A DNA stretch of 64,000 nt from Pohlia nutans (taxonomy: Eukaryota; Streptophyta; Bryopsida; Bryales; Mniaceae). Where the stretch lies: NCBI GenBank assembly GCA_022496805.1, contig CM040092.1, forward strand, positions 22,462,113 to 22,526,112. The letters run 5' to 3'. A program made the translations under genes and the position numbers. The notes below the pieces were generated by a model. It was not told the DNA's origin. It made no database searches and saw only the letters and a program-made list of their open reading frames with translations. Positions 11,854 to 24,108 of the stretch are shown piece after piece. How positions within the stretch are numbered: position 1 is the stretch's first letter; each line of letters begins with the position of its first letter.

Positions 11854-12915
11854 ACATGTTAAGAAATGGCCCTTCAAATCACTATTTAGTTGACTATATC
11901 CCACATTCTACTTGTGATTGTTCCATTGCCAATTTGATGTGCACTTTTGATGTGTGAGGGGCCTGCAAGGGTGGGGGAGTGTAAGTGCAAGGGCTCTTCA
12001 AATGTAGATGAATAATTTCAGCAAGTCATCTCTAGTGTGCATGGGTGTGAATGCTCTAATAACCAATGCCCAAGTGACACATGGAAGAATAAATTTTATC
12101 AAACTGAAAAAATAGTAATTAACCTACTATGCAAGCACAGTATTCCACCGAAAACCCTCTGGCTCATGGGTTTATCCTAGGGCACATTCTTATTAGTAGG
12201 TCATTGGTTACTGTTATCCTCACGGACTGCAGGAGCAAAACTAGCAGGTGCTTGTGAGGTGGTTCCAGGAGCAATGGAATCTTCTTCCCTTAGTTTCCCA
12301 AAAAACAATTAACCATACAGCAATTAATAATTCCCCACTTTCTCAGATAAAGAAAAACGCATTTATGACCTGTCGAACACGATCAGTGTTGTACGGCTGT
12401 ATCGAATCAGATTGATAAATATTGTAGTAAATCACAAATACTAGGTATTTGTGATTTGTAGTAATAACCAGGCTTGGAGTGCAATGCACGTCCTCACTCT
12501 AAATCTAGACAGACTTTACAAACCCATTTAATGTGCATTCACATATTTTGCTTCATGGAAATTTGCTAGAGGTTTGCTTTTTTATACTTTATTCATAAAT
12601 GTTTGATGTAGGATCCACCCACTTTGAATGCCCTATCACATCCATTTTATGAGATTTTTTTCTCTGTTCAACATGAGTCCACTCAAAACTTCTTTGGCAA
12701 CCCGTGTGCATCATTTCAAAACATGACATATGGAGATTCTCCAATCACATGTGTATACAACATCAATAGGGGTGTCATGCATTTTCTTCCCATTCTCAAT
12801 CTTCAAGACACGTGACACTTTCTCCTAAAATTGTGGAGGATCCATTTTATGAAGAATGAGAAACGTCATTGTTCTCCCCCAGAGATGAAGAATGGACATG
12901 ATTTTGATTCTCTCA
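11854..12915. other. Intergenic, no gene recognised
   Basis: AT-rich sequence without convincing exons. There is a small inverted repeat around 12427-12465 (acaaatac / gtatttgt). Confidence 0.5.
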
Positions 12916-13045
12916 ATGGAAAATTCTCTAATGACTATTGTTCTCATTCTTCACATGCATTCAAGGAGTATCACAATAATGAAAATTCTCTAATGACTAC
13001 TATTCTCATTCTTCACATGCGTTCAAGGAGTATCACAACGTGATT
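12916..13045. repeat. Tandem duplication, two units of about 63 bp
   Basis: The phrase gaaaattctctaatgact followed by ctcattcttcacatgc and ttcaaggagtatcacaa occurs twice in a row with few differences (about 12920-12981 and 12982-13040). Confidence 0.9.
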
Positions 13046-13506
13046 CGTGGAGAATGTCCACGATTGACTCCTTGATTCTCTCCCCAATCTTTACAGAATC
13101 CACTTCTCCTTTTGTTTTTCTTTTGACACAAATGAAAATCCAGTTCTCGTGACAACCCGTAATGTTCCATTGGGATACTAGAATGTGACCCAAGAGAGTC
13201 ATAAAGAAGTACAAGCAATAACTTTGACCTTAAATAACTTCTTCAGTGTCAAATAATTCCACTTCACACGAAATGGAAATCAATTTGCTAATGATCTTCA
13301 TAATTGATCATACACAGAGCTTAAAGTGTTCCATTCAGATGCAGTGATCAGTAACCAAAACAGAAAAAAGAGTCCAAGGTATGAGAAGTTACAGCCAGCT
13401 CTCCATACTCAACAAATGCTGTTGAGATCAACAGGTGAGGACCGTAGAATTAATTTGTATAATACATGAATAATAATAATGTACATGGGGTGGGAAGCTC
13501 CACCGG

Positions 13507-14858
13507 TTATTGCTTAGGAGGCTGAGGATGGTACATACAACCACTGAAACTAAAAGACCGGGGTCGGAGAGCATACAACCTCTTCCGAGACACCACCTTA
13601 TTCTCGTGACCTTCATCCGAGTTACTGCTTGAGCCGGGCGAGGAGAGCGTGTCTTCAGATTGATCACCTTCCGCCTCAAACCTCTGGCGTAACGTTGTTA
13701 TCACTTTGGGCTTGCTGGGGTTTGGCTCCATTGTCAGCCTCCGCGACATGGCTGCCGTCTTGGTCGTCTTTTCTGATGCAGGTCCTACGTGAAGGTCGAA
13801 ACTCAGGAACCCTTGTTGTCTTCCAGATCGCCTCGTCACCTGCACCACAACCAAGGAAATCATGTCATTGCTAAGTTCAGTATAAAAATCTCAACATAAT
13901 GCCAAGTCCAAGTTCTGATGCAACCGTGTCACTCTCTCTTTGGCTGTTTAGAACCAGATTTTACACTCAACCCTCTCTAATAAATACACTTTCTTCACAA
14001 TTTGACACGTGGAAGTTGTCCAATCTGACGTTCACACAACTAATGTGACAGAGAATGTACACAAACCTTTTTAATCCTCTGACGTTTTGATATGTGGAAG
14101 TTGTGTACGTGACAGAGGATATACTCGGACTTTTTCAATCCTATCACTTAGAGTCTCCACTTTTTCCCTATGACAAGTGTGCTTATAACGTGGCATGTGT
14201 GCACGATATTTTTTCTAGACTGTCATTTTAGGGAAGGTGTGAAGGATTTGAGAGATTAGAGAGGTTTGAGAGTAGAAGAAATGTGTAAAATTTAGAGAGT
14301 GTGTCGTTAAAGAAAATTGAGTGTGAAGCTTTCTGAATGTTCAACCAGATAGCAAAGATTCGGAGATTACAAATTCAACAAAAGAGGATTGATATTATGT
14401 CCAACAATATATTCTCTCCGGGCTTCAGGTTCTCATTATCGTGAGATTTCATAAAAAAAATTGATCAGGACAGATTATAAGACGGAAAAAGAGAAACCTA
14501 GATGGAATGCAAGACTTACGGGATGAGCATTGAATTGCGAGTGGACAGCGGCGCCGTTAGCGCTTTCCTGAAGAAGTTGACTGAGGCTGACGCGCACGAA
14601 TCCGACGCGCCGGGTGGACACCAAGCCGTGACCGAGAATCTCAATGTTCAAGTGCTGGCCACGGCTCAAGGTCCGGTCATCCAAAGGCATGGAAATCGTG
14701 GTGTGGAACTCCGGGTGCGACCCGTGCGCCTTGGTGCTGGGAGACGGCACCCTCACACTGGGCTCGACCCACGCCACGCAGTACACATTCATCTTGCTCG
14801 CGCTTTTCAACCCCGTCGCCGAATGCAACACCACGTCCAACTGACGAGCCTCCATCAT
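13507..14858 (-). CDS. Small C2-domain protein (SRC2-like)
   Basis: Two exons: 14520-14858 (113 codons) and 13507-13839 (111 codons with stop), joined in phase 0 across a GTAAGT...GTGCAG intron. The product is 223 residues. Residues 1-100 form a single C2 beta-sandwich: RQLDVVLHSATGLKSA at the start, YCVAWV, a P.F.T strand after the variable loop, and LNIEILGHG. C2 domains bind membranes, often in response to Ca2+. The usual run of acidic calcium-binding loop residues is sparse, so calcium dependence is doubtful. Exon 2 encodes VTRRSGRQQGFLSFDLHVG, which finishes the domain, then a basic, Ser-rich, probably disordered tail ending in YHPQPPKQ. The SRC2/BAP-like assignment rests on architecture. 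ATG at 14856-14858 is chosen because the domain starts directly after it; a second ATG follows at once. Confidence 0.85.
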
Positions 14859-15102
14859 CCTGAACTCTGAACTCCAAAACTCTGCAAAGATCGTCCGAAA
14901 CTAAACGAACTGAGGCGTGCACCCAGAAGAATTCGGAAACCCTGGTGAAACTGAAGCTGTAACTGAAGTGGTACTGGAGTTGCTTGAGCTCCAGATATGA
15001 ATTCCCTGGAGAAAGACGAAGAGACTTGCGGAAGGGGCTTGTGGTCGAAATGGTGTAAGGACACCTGCGCTTTGGCAACCTGGAGCTGCAGTAATTGCAG
15101 GC

Positions 15103-15110
15103 TATTTATA
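15103..15110 (-). promoter_or_regulatory. TATA box of the C2-domain gene
   Basis: The minus strand reads TATAAATA. The start codon lies about 245 bases downstream, leaving room for a 5' leader of about 215 bases. The surrounding 200 bases are GC-richer than the intergenic average. Confidence 0.65.
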
Positions 15111-15844
15111 CAAAGGAGGGCCGCAAGAAACATGAGGGAATGTCTATTTTTGGTGGTTTTGCATTCTATTATTTTGTGCCAATTGCGCTTTGTTTGTGCG
15201 GGTGGGGCAGGATTGAGGTGTTGTGCTTCCTGGGCTTTTTCCTCAGACTCAACGGGTTGCTTCCTTCTGGAATGCGTGTCCATGACTCCAAGTGGTCACG
15301 ACTCTCACGAGCACCGAAAGTTCGTCGCACTACGTTCATCCACTTGACTTTGATCACAGGACCCTTCGAAAGTCAACTCCTGAGGGCCTTCCGCTCGCCG
15401 TGCAAAAGTCAACCTTTAGAGCCTTTCTAAACGTTTTCGTTGTCAAACAGGAATTTTTCTGCAATTTTTCGTTTTTTTTAACAAGTGGCACCAGTGAAAC
15501 AAGCAGCTAAGCTACGAGAAGCTCTGACCGGAAGGACGAGAATGCATTTCAATGGAATCATGGACGGAATATATTTGCTATAGTAATATTTAGCCTAAGA
15601 AAATGGGTGTCACCGCAATGCCTCTTCCCTATGGTTAGAGCCAACAAACATTGTAACACTTTCATCTAGATTTTGGATGAAGTCATCACAATTGAATAAG
15701 AATTTGTTTGAATGGATGAAAATATGTCAACGTGGATGAATTTTTTGATGATAACTGAATGAGTTTTGGCCCAAATTTAGCTCTTTCTAAAAATAATTTG
15801 ATTTTGACTATATTTTTTGCTACAAAAGGCTACTATCAACTCTT

Positions 15845-16194
15845 CTAAGGGCCGCTTTACATGACAAGCCAAGGCCAATTTGGTGCTCTGAGATGCTTGA
15901 ATTGTTGTAGCTAATTGGTTGAATTTATGAAAACAATCTCAAAGGCTTTACATGAAGGAGTCAAGGCAATTTTTTAAGATTCGCATTCTAATGAGTTGAA
16001 ACTATACTCTAATGCACTAAAAACAAAATCTCACATGGTCTTAGGGAAGAGAATTGGGTTGAACCAAAATGAAAACCCAATTCACTTCCCTTGGACTGTG
16101 TCAAAGCTTCCTCCCTTCTTAGCCTCAACAAATATTTCTTATCAATTGACTTCAGATTTAATTGGCCTTGGCCCATCATGTAAAGCGGTTCTAA
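15845..16194. mobile_element. MITE with AAGGGCCGCTTTACA termini, copy 1
   Basis: The left end aagggccgctttacatgac and the right end catgtaaagcggttcta are inverted, and the match continues through caaggccaatt on both sides (about 33 bp in total). A second family member is at 44090-44449. No coding capacity. Confidence 0.8.
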
Positions 16195-16958
16195 GCTATT
16201 CTAGGAGGATTCACATTGCCACTGGTTGCTTCACCTGTAGCCCGAATGGAAAAGGTGAGAAATACAATGGAAAGGGGTCCCCATGGATGAATTTATACTT
16301 TTATAATCCACTTTTTCTTTTTTATTAAAGAACTTTGACTTTAGTGTAATTTCTTTTATACAAAACATTATCATGTCTTTTTTTACCATACCTTTAGATT
16401 TATTTTTACCCTCTCTTTCGGTATCTTTGGGTTTATTTTTACCATATCTTTGTGTTTATCTTTGGGTTTAGTTGGGATGCAGGTAATTATTATTAAAAAA
16501 ACCTGATGAAGATTTCAACCAAACTGACGGAACGTGCCTGATGAACATATGGATGAGCAGTGTCATTGCTAAAGTGTGTGGCCCACGGTATTTACGAGAG
16601 GCTTTACTAAAAATTGTTTTTTCAAAATATTGTGGTAAAATTCATCCAAATTGGATGAAAATTTGTTAAATTGATGGTGATTTTGGTGTAGTATTGGTAG
16701 CTTTCAGTTGACCAATAAACATTGACCTAACAAAAAAAATTGGGTTTTCCGGGTTTTGTCAATGTATAGAGTCACAAAGGGTCATTGAGTTCATACAAAA
16801 AACTTCAATTTGAAGACTATATGTTGGAGCCCCAAAAACACTTTTCTATTGGGATTATCACATTAGAAACGAATGGTGAGTTGGTTCAATGTGATAAGAG
16901 CTCTTGAAGTTTATTGATTTCAGGAAAAATAAAAGCATAATCATTTTTAAAACATAAT
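16195..16958. other. Intergenic, no gene recognised
   Basis: AT-rich. Short imperfect tandem phrases of the type tttttaccatacctttag and tctttgggttta occur at 16375-16470. No exon or RNA gene seen. Confidence 0.5.
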
Positions 16959-17168
16959 GCACATTTCGTTAAAACTAGACTACCAGACTGGAAAAGTGAT
17001 GGGGAGTGATGCTCTTCTCAATAGAGATAGGTCCACAACTTTTCTACAGTACTCTTATTTGTGGAATATGAGCACTATAAAAAAATTGAGGACCTATCTC
17101 TATTGAGAAGGGCAACACTCCCCATCACTTTTCCAGTCTGGTAGTTCAGTTGTAACAAAATGTGTGTT
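16959..17168. repeat. Foldback MITE, copy 2 (pairs with 6531-6720)
   Basis: Same hairpin element as at 6531-6720. The left arm is acatttcgttaaaactagac and the right arm ends gttgtaacaaaatgtgtgtt. The two arms pair over about 70 bases, including gatggggagtg / cactccccatc. Confidence 0.8.
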
Positions 17169-17448
17169 ACATATAGAGATGATTATATTTACTATGATAA
17201 GTGACAAACAATAATAAGTTTAAAGAAGTTAGTATTGTTTTAATACGTAGAATAACTTTTTCTAAAACAAGAATTATTTGTATCAAAATCGTTAAAGTGT
17301 TGGTTTCTAAAGGTTTTGTAAGCTTTGTTTTTGGTTTTATGAAGTTTCAAGGGTTTTTGGGAAATGTAGAACAATATCTCAAATTTTGACCAACATAGTG
17401 GCTGCTACCAACCTGTCTGCCAGTGACAGCAAGGCATGGGTGTTTCTT

Positions 17449-17989
17449 TTAACTCCTAAGCTCCCAAAAGACCTTTTTTGGTCGCTTCCCATTTTAAACA
17501 GGGAACAAAAATTAATTTTTTGAAAATATCAAAATACTTAAAAATACTACATCAAGTCTACTTTCCAATGCAATTTGAATTATGTCAATCCAAGTTAAAC
17601 TCCACCCGGGAGAATTTTTCAAAGTGAATCACCTCAACATTGTCGTAGTGTTATAAAATTTCCTATTTGGAAAAGCAATAATGTTCCCTTCATCATTTTT
17701 TATTTATTTTTCTAAAGTTTAAAATACTTAAACCAATTTTAACTAATCATGCTAAATTTTAAACTCTAAAAGTGAAAATTAGTATTTATAAAAAAATTCA
17801 AAGGTTAATGCTTTTAAATTCATTAAAACATAATCTAAAGTTATTTTTGGAAGTTTGACCGTATGGATAATTTTTAGAGATGATGCCCTACATTTTGTTT
17901 ATTGAATGAAACTTCATCGAACATATGGAAGGCACATATTATAACATATCTATGTTTTGTTCAATGCCCCTAGGGCTTTTAGGGGTTAA
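17449..17989. mobile_element. TTAA-bounded element, copy 1 (pairs with 28150-28669)
   Basis: Left TTAA-CTCCTAAGCTCCC and right GGGCTTTTAGGGG-TTAA. The interior is shared with 28150-28669 (tcaagtctacttt, aattatgtcaatcc, gtagtgttataa, gtatggataatt). It is non-coding. Confidence 0.75.
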
Positions 17990-17999
17990 TCATGAAATT

Positions 18000-18590
18000 T
18001 GCATTGGTGTTGGAGGAATGTGTAGAATGTTAACCAAATTTAATTATAAACACCAACCTAAATTAGCGTTAGACCCATGTTTGGTGGCCAACTACTAGGC
18101 ATGCTCTAAAATGGTTTGCAAGGTTGGATTGAGGATGCCTTGAGGGCATGTCTACCCAATACAATATATTTGCACGAGGACGGCATTTCACCATATCCCT
18201 GTCCTTAGTAGCCAAAAACCTAAGTCACCGGCACGGCAATGGAGGCGGTATTTCATCGTAGACGGCTTTCCACATATTATGCACGGTGTGTTGTGAAGTT
18301 TTACCATGGTCGAAAGTTGCCCTTCATTCTGACTACGTCACTTGTCCATTGTTGTTCGAGTGTTTGGATTAGGAGATTCACTTGCCAATTTTTTTTTGTT
18401 TTTTTGTTGGAAGAGCAACACGCACTTAGGAATATAGCTAGGTAGGAAAAAAATGGATAGAATCATTCATATGTGTTCATCCATAAAATTATTTATTAGA
18501 AGGCACTTTCATCCAAATACTTGTGATTTTAGAATTTTCTACGAGAGGACTTTTGGTGATTTCGTCCATTTTTTATTGTTTATTTATTTA
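18000..18590. other. Intergenic, no gene recognised
   Basis: A ggcatgctctaa terminus at 18098-18109 resembles the MITE ends at 11353-11360 and 11844-11853. Nothing else is supported. Confidence 0.45.
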
Positions 18591-18593
18591 AAA

Positions 18594-19099
18594 TCAGGTA
18601 AGAGTTTGGCGAAAATTTTCCAGAAAAGAATTGGCTGATATGCAGGCCGAAGGCAGCCATATGGCGGTCGAAGGTGGATTCCCCGCCTTCTCCACAGGGC
18701 CGGTGAAGCAACTAGCTCGACTCCAGCATTGCAAATTCGCCGCTTGCAAATGCGGAGTTACAGGGCTGGTCGAGTTGAGATCGATGCCCGCAGTGAGTGC
18801 AAACAATCCTTCCGGGAGGCCCAAACGATCGATGGCTTGCTGATCGAGCACGTACAAGTCACTAGTCCTGGCGACGAAATTAGGTGCTAGATTCATGAGT
18901 TTCTATATTTATACAACGATAGCAGTAACGGTTTCAATGCGTACCTGAGGAGCAGCTGGCGATGGGACGAGGACGCCACTCGGATGCTCCCTGCGAAGCT
19001 CCCGAGTCTCTGGGCTGGCATGGCGGCCTCCTGAGCACGCAGGCCTGAGGAGTCGGTACGAAGCCAGCCTTGACCTATCTCAGTTTCGCCCCCGCCCAT
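18594..19099 (-). CDS. Candidate two-exon gene of unknown function
   Basis: I do not recognise this product. A GC-rich island (about 18630-19250) in AT-rich surroundings carries two frames that can be spliced. Exon 1 is 18945-19099, ending CTCAG before a GTACGC donor. Exon 2 is 18594-18867, after a gtcgccag acceptor, and the phases match (2 to 1). The joined product would be about 142 residues, with a basic, Ser- and Arg-rich N terminus from MGGGETEIG (or a later Met, MPAQRLG), then RTSDLYVLDQQAIDRLGLPE. No known domain is visible. The N terminus could be an organelle-targeting peptide. Support comes only from the open frames, the base composition and compatible splice sites. An opposite-strand frame exists over the same island. 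Confidence 0.3.
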
Positions 19100-20828
19100 T
19101 CACAGCCAGGCAAGGCCGCAAGGGCCATTCCCCGCGCGCATAGATCTCATGATGGAATGATGATCAGCAGTCATCGATCGGCGTGCGGCGATCGATGCTT
19201 GCGGGGAACGTACACTTTCAGTTCCCACCGGAACTGTATCAAATCAATGCGCGCATTTCAGTCGTCATGCTTTCTATTCAACGAACGTCATCAGCCCCGC
19301 TCTCTGCGTTGGATCATTTGCATTATGATTACGCCATTCTTATCACGAGACTTGCATCGTGTGTACGTATGGCCACCACTGATCTTTCACAAAGTCCAGT
19401 CTTCACAAAGTCCACCCTACTTCTAGATTTTTCAAATCTTCACATTGAGTACATTTTGGGTCAGTTGGACCAGAACTGTGCCCGGTAGCACCTTCGGCAA
19501 AAAATATATCTAAATATAGATGCCAAAAATTTCATTATAAATAAATAAAAATTGTAAGGAGAAAAAACGGATTTTAGAATATATATATAATTTATTTTTT
19601 GACAAAAAGGTGTCAAAGGTGCTACTGGGCTACAGTATATTATTAGGTTGGACATGCAAAATAATAGACTAGACTTTGTGAAAGATTATCATTAATGGCC
19701 ACTTACGGCATCTCCAATCGTGCATTCGTGCTTCAAAACTTCATCAACAACAAAAAAATATTGTTGTTGGATTTTAGAAGGTGGGCCACTTTTACACTCC
19801 ACCCGTGCAACTCACTAGACATACTTTCAACCAATCGTAAGTCTCCTAGAGTGCAAAAGCAAAAAAGTAAGATATCATTTATATTGACAATTTGTTAATT
19901 GTATATTAAGAAAAAAAGTAGCAGTTAGAGGAGATTTGGCCTCACCAAATGGGTACAGTACTGATTTCGAGGGGCAAAAAGAATTTGGGGGTAGGTCCTA
20001 ACATTTATTGCAAACGTTTCATGCAAAATTTGGAGATGTTGGGATATTTGTTGCACGATAAGAGATCTTCAGTCCACATGCATGGCATATGAACTCCGCA
20101 TATAACACTATAGCTTTTGATTCCCAAGCACGGAATTACAAGTCAATATTACTATCATCAGAAGCACATCCAAAATTATGTTAAACAAACACAAGAATGT
20201 TTGGATTTGAAAATCAGATGACCGAGAAAGTAATTCAACATGCAGTATAATTGAATAGCAGAGAGCGAGAAGTTTTGGCCAAAGGATCAGTGAATGAAGA
20301 GTTTGGTGGGAGAAGTGCTACCAATTTGACCACCACGACCAAAATCGCGAGTGCTACCCTTAATGCCCTCTTTCGACAGGAGACTCTATGAGTCACATTG
20401 AACAACAGATAGATAGATAGAAACTCCGGTCCTCTTGCGAGGCTGGCGTGAATAAAGTGTCTGTTCGTCTTGACAATGAGCCGATGCCCACTGGACAAAG
20501 GAATATTGAACAACACAAATTCCTCTCACAATAATTGCATAGAAAAGTGTAATGAAGGTTACTGCTTGGGAAGGTTACTTGGTAGGAACGTCATGGAATT
20601 TCTCTTTCTCTTCTTTGTTCCCATGGTTTTAATTTTTTAAATTTTGAGCTGCACTGGAAATCGAAATGGAGAGCCATGGAACAGCCACACTTGCACGCCT
20701 CTTGGCTTTGCTATTGTTACGATTTGGGTAAGCATGGATCGAGGTTGGTGAAGAGATGAAGCAAGACATCGTTTGTACCATAAGGTTCTTAGAGGGAGCC
20801 TCCTCATGAGAAACCCGTGTTTGCTCTG
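19100..20828. other. Intergenic, no gene recognised
   Basis: Sequence becomes AT-rich again after 19300. A block at 20290-20420 (gaagtgctaccaatttgacc through gagactctatgagtcac) resembles 31690-31760 in wording, so it is probably an old dispersed repeat. A (GATA)n microsatellite of about four units is at 20408-20422. Confidence 0.45.
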
Positions 20829-21200
20829 CAGAGAGAAAAAGTGAATTTTCTCAACCAAAATTGAAATGGATTGGTGCTTTGGAAACGTGATGGAAAAGTG
20901 AGGCTAGATTCTCAATTTGCACCTAAATGAAACAACTGTGGAACAATTCACAATCAAATGAAGGAATTGGGGGAAAGGGGGACCTATTATTGGGCAACAG
21001 TTGTAAAGAGAGACAAAACATTTTTTTTTATAAAAAAACAACAAAGACGCTGGTTAGCAGCGCCTGCTGGCTACTGCTGACTGACAACAAGCTGGTCTTT
21101 TTTTTTCTTTTTTTTTAAGTAACAACTAGTATAGACTTTTGAAGTTGCTCTTTGAGCTGCCCTTCAAGGACCCTCTTGACATTTAAGAATTAAACTAAAT
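20829..21200. repeat. Older copy of the repeat found again at 21288-22212
   Basis: The same order of phrases occurs in both: ttttctcaac.aaaattg, gaaatggatt.gtgctttgg, cacaatcaaatgaaggaatt, a T-rich stretch, then ttgcccttcaagga or close variants. This copy lacks the inner element and has a decayed right end (atttaagaattaa). It shows the unoccupied target as ggttagcagc at 21052-21061. Confidence 0.75.
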
Positions 21201-21235
21201 TTAGGCCAGGAAAATGAGTTCTATTGCATTGAAGC

Positions 21236-22212
21236 TTAACCCTTAAACGTCGAAAAAGCCCCATAGACTTGTTTATGAGAGTATAACGGAGAAAAAAGTG
21301 GATTTTCTCAACTAAAATTGAAATGGATTTGTGCTTTGGAAAGGTGATGAAAAAGAGAGGCTAAATTTAGCAAATACGCCTAATTAAGACAACTATGGGA
21401 CAATCCACAATCAAATGAAGGAATTAGGGAAGGAGGGAGCTATGATCGGGCAACAACTATGGAGAGAGACAAAGCATTTTTTTTATAGAAAAGAGCTTAA
21501 ACGTTGGTTAACTCCTAAAGGACCATAAGGCCTCCACGCAGCTTCTGGAACTAGAAAGTGAGGAAATTCGGGCTTTTGGGCTTCGGATTGTAGGATGAGC
21601 AACAAAGAGACCTTGGCTCATTTTGAGAGCCGAATCTGTAGGTACTTCATGATCGGAAATTCATGAAGTGAGCGATTTTTGGTGATTTTTTTGAGTTGTA
21701 AGGAGGGAATCTAGGCGTAACTTTAGACCCTCATATCTTCCTCCTCACACCTCTAAATTACGTGAAATTTTTATCACATGTTTAAAATGATGATCTCTAC
21801 ACACAACAAAAATTTCAAAATTTTTGGAGCACTTTTGAACAATCCGATTTTAGCATGTGTACAAAATACCTCGAACGAGTTCCATCAATCTTCTCAACGG
21901 TGGCATTTTCTCAAAAATTGTGCGATTTTGTTGATCCTTTTTTCATACAAAAGCTACATAAGTCTTCTTTAATTTCAATGGTGTTGATCGTCAAAATTAC
22001 CCCACACCAATAAAGAATTGAGCTTGCTACAAGTGCTAGTCAAAAAAACAAGAGCTAAGTTCAACACCCCCCGGTCCTTTAGGGGTTAACAATCTCTACT
22101 GGCCAGCGCCGACAACATACTGGCAGTTTAGTTTTTTTTTTGACAACATGTGCACTTTTGGAGATGCTCTTTGGGTTGCCCTCCAAGGACCTTCTTGACT
22201 TTTAAGGGTTAA
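21236..22212. mobile_element. TTAA-bounded element containing a nested TTAA element
   Basis: Outer ends: TTAA-CCCTTAAACGTC at 21236 and GACTTTTAAGGG-TTAA ending 22212, a clear inverted pair. The inner element at 21508-22089 interrupts it. No transposase is encoded. Confidence 0.7.
21508..22089. mobile_element. Nested TTAA-bounded element, CTCCTAAAGGACC termini (582 bp with targets)
   Basis: Left TTAA-CTCCTAAAGGACC, right GGTCCTTTAGGGG-TTAA: a 13-bp inverted pair with one mismatch. The related copy at 20829-21200 reads ggttagcag at the matching position and lacks the insert, which gives a near-empty-site comparison. Confidence 0.8.
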
Positions 22213-22890
22213 CTAACAAAATAAAGCTTGCAAAGTCTTGTTTCTATTCTACTTTGAAATTTTGAAAAACTCTGAAAATCGAATGAACCCTTTCTCCGAT
22301 GTCGACCTTATAATATTATAAAAACGGAATAACCATGCTAATCCAAACACTTCTCATCCACTCTTAAGCTTAAGATTTTTGACAGAATTCCTTATTCTTA
22401 ATGTTAAAATTCTATTCCGTACTAGAATATGGCCCGGATTTGGAGGTGAGCACCACATGGAGTGAAGAACATTAGGACAATAATTTTTTCAATTTTTTTC
22501 AATTTTCTAAAATAGCATCTTTGTCCAATTACAAGTGTGTACAATAACAAATATTCTTTGCAAATACTTTGCAAATACTGGAATGTGATATTGGAGTGTG
22601 ATAATAACAAGTTTAGAGTGTTAGTAGCAAATTTTGACAATTTTTCTGCATCACATTCATAGGAAGAAAAAGATTTCTAACTAATTTTCACCAAAATCTT
22701 ACCTGATTTACACTAGAAAATTGGTCAAAAAAGAGGATGAAATCAACAAAATCCTCTCAAATCTTTCTTAAATCGTCAATATTTGGATGAAAGTGCCTTA
22801 TAATAGATACAATTATGGATGGATGAATATATAAATATATAATTCTATCCATGTTTTGTTTCCTACATGGCTACATTCCAGCACTGAACA
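22213..22890. other. Intergenic, shared segment with 44765-44845
   Basis: A block at 22530-22625 (acaaatattctttgcaaatac, gtgatattg, gagtgtgataataac, gagtg) matches 44770-44840. Otherwise AT-rich, with no gene seen. Confidence 0.5.
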
Positions 22891-23110
22891 GGGAGTTTTC
22901 CAAAGAAACTAGCTAAAATCCAATATTTTACAAAAGCAACCAGTTTTAGACAAGAATCCATCCGGTTATCACCCATGTTTCACCTAGGTAGCACCCGAGT
23001 ATCACAAAATTTTATCTAGATTTTAACCTAAAACTATGAGTTTCAACCGATAATTTGGCAATTCCATTCGACTGATTTTACACTAACTGCGGGAACTCCC
23101 CGTACATTGC
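22891..23110. repeat. Dispersed element, copy 1 (inverted copy at 43850-44070)
   Basis: About 220 bp, starting gggagttttccaaagaaact and ending gggaactccccgtacatt. The reverse complement, with about 80 percent identity by eye, is at 43850-44070. GGGGAGT-type ends on both sides suggest a small transposon. Confidence 0.75.
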
Positions 23111-23428
23111 ATTCCAGGGTGCGTGCTGTTCTACCAACGGAAAAATAAAAATAAATTGGCTGACCCATTGATTTCTTATTGAACTGAAATAGCAAGAAAG
23201 CGCAAAAATGGCTTAAAAAAACATTGATTCCGAAGTCGGTTCCGTGCTTCCTTCCGAGCCTGAGCTTATTATTATTATTGTGCACGCATTGGATGCTTGT
23301 TTCATGCCGGATATCTGTCAACTTTCCCTGCATGCCAGTCTGTCTGTGCATAAAACGTAGTCATTCATGCATCGTATCATTCGTATCCGGAATCCGTAGT
23401 AAGGGCCGGTTCATAGTTCATACTATAA

Positions 23429-23580
23429 TAGAGTTATCCTTAAAGTCACCTTGTGTTTGAATAAGATACCGTGAATTTTGCTTTAATGTACTCTTATTTG
23501 TTCACCCCAAATAGTTAAAAAGTATGGAAAAGCTTGGTGGTCTATCATTGTTAGGTGTGTAAGAGCTTGGTGCAGCCTTT
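23429..23580 (+). repeat. Left terminal inverted repeat of the hAT element
   Basis: Pairs with about 27985-28135 on the opposite strand. The first 100 bases match almost without gaps (tagagttatccttaaagtc onward to aaatagttaaaa); the inner part (gcttggtggtct, ttgttaggtgtgtaa) matches more loosely. Confidence 0.88.
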
Positions 23581-24108
23581 TTTTTTTGAAATCAGTGGAG
23601 GAGAGCGAAACGCATCCCTTTCCCACTGAACACAACCACTGTGGCACTACTTTCACTGTGGACCCTTTTTATTTGGCTCTTTTGTCAAGTTCAGCCTGAA
23701 GAAGTGGCCTCCAATGTATTTGACTCATAGTTTTAAATGGCGAGTTATGAATTACTATGTTGCAATTCTGATGGCGAGTTCTTCACTCGAATGTCTTAAA
23801 TTCAGGCTACATGTTTGCATTCTTTGAGGCAGTTTTGGCTACACTTCACTTTGACCAATAAAATCAATAAACACGCACACACGCATACAAAACCCACCAA
23901 AAACCGTGGAGATACACAAAAACAAGAGAACTTACACAACAAACAAAAACATCATTTGAATTGCATTAGACGGGGGAATTGAACCCCAAAACTGCCCACT
24001 GCAGCGTCTAATCCCACCCACCCCAACCAAATTAGTATCATTCAAACATGAGAAAGACTCATGAAAACCACAAGCACAAACTTGCGGACGTTATGGAGAC
24101 AGAAGAGC

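Noticed and set aside
18631..18843. Plus-strand 70-codon frame in the GC-rich island
   Set aside because: The minus strand offers matching splice sites and longer frames. Neither is proven, but the plus frame has less support.
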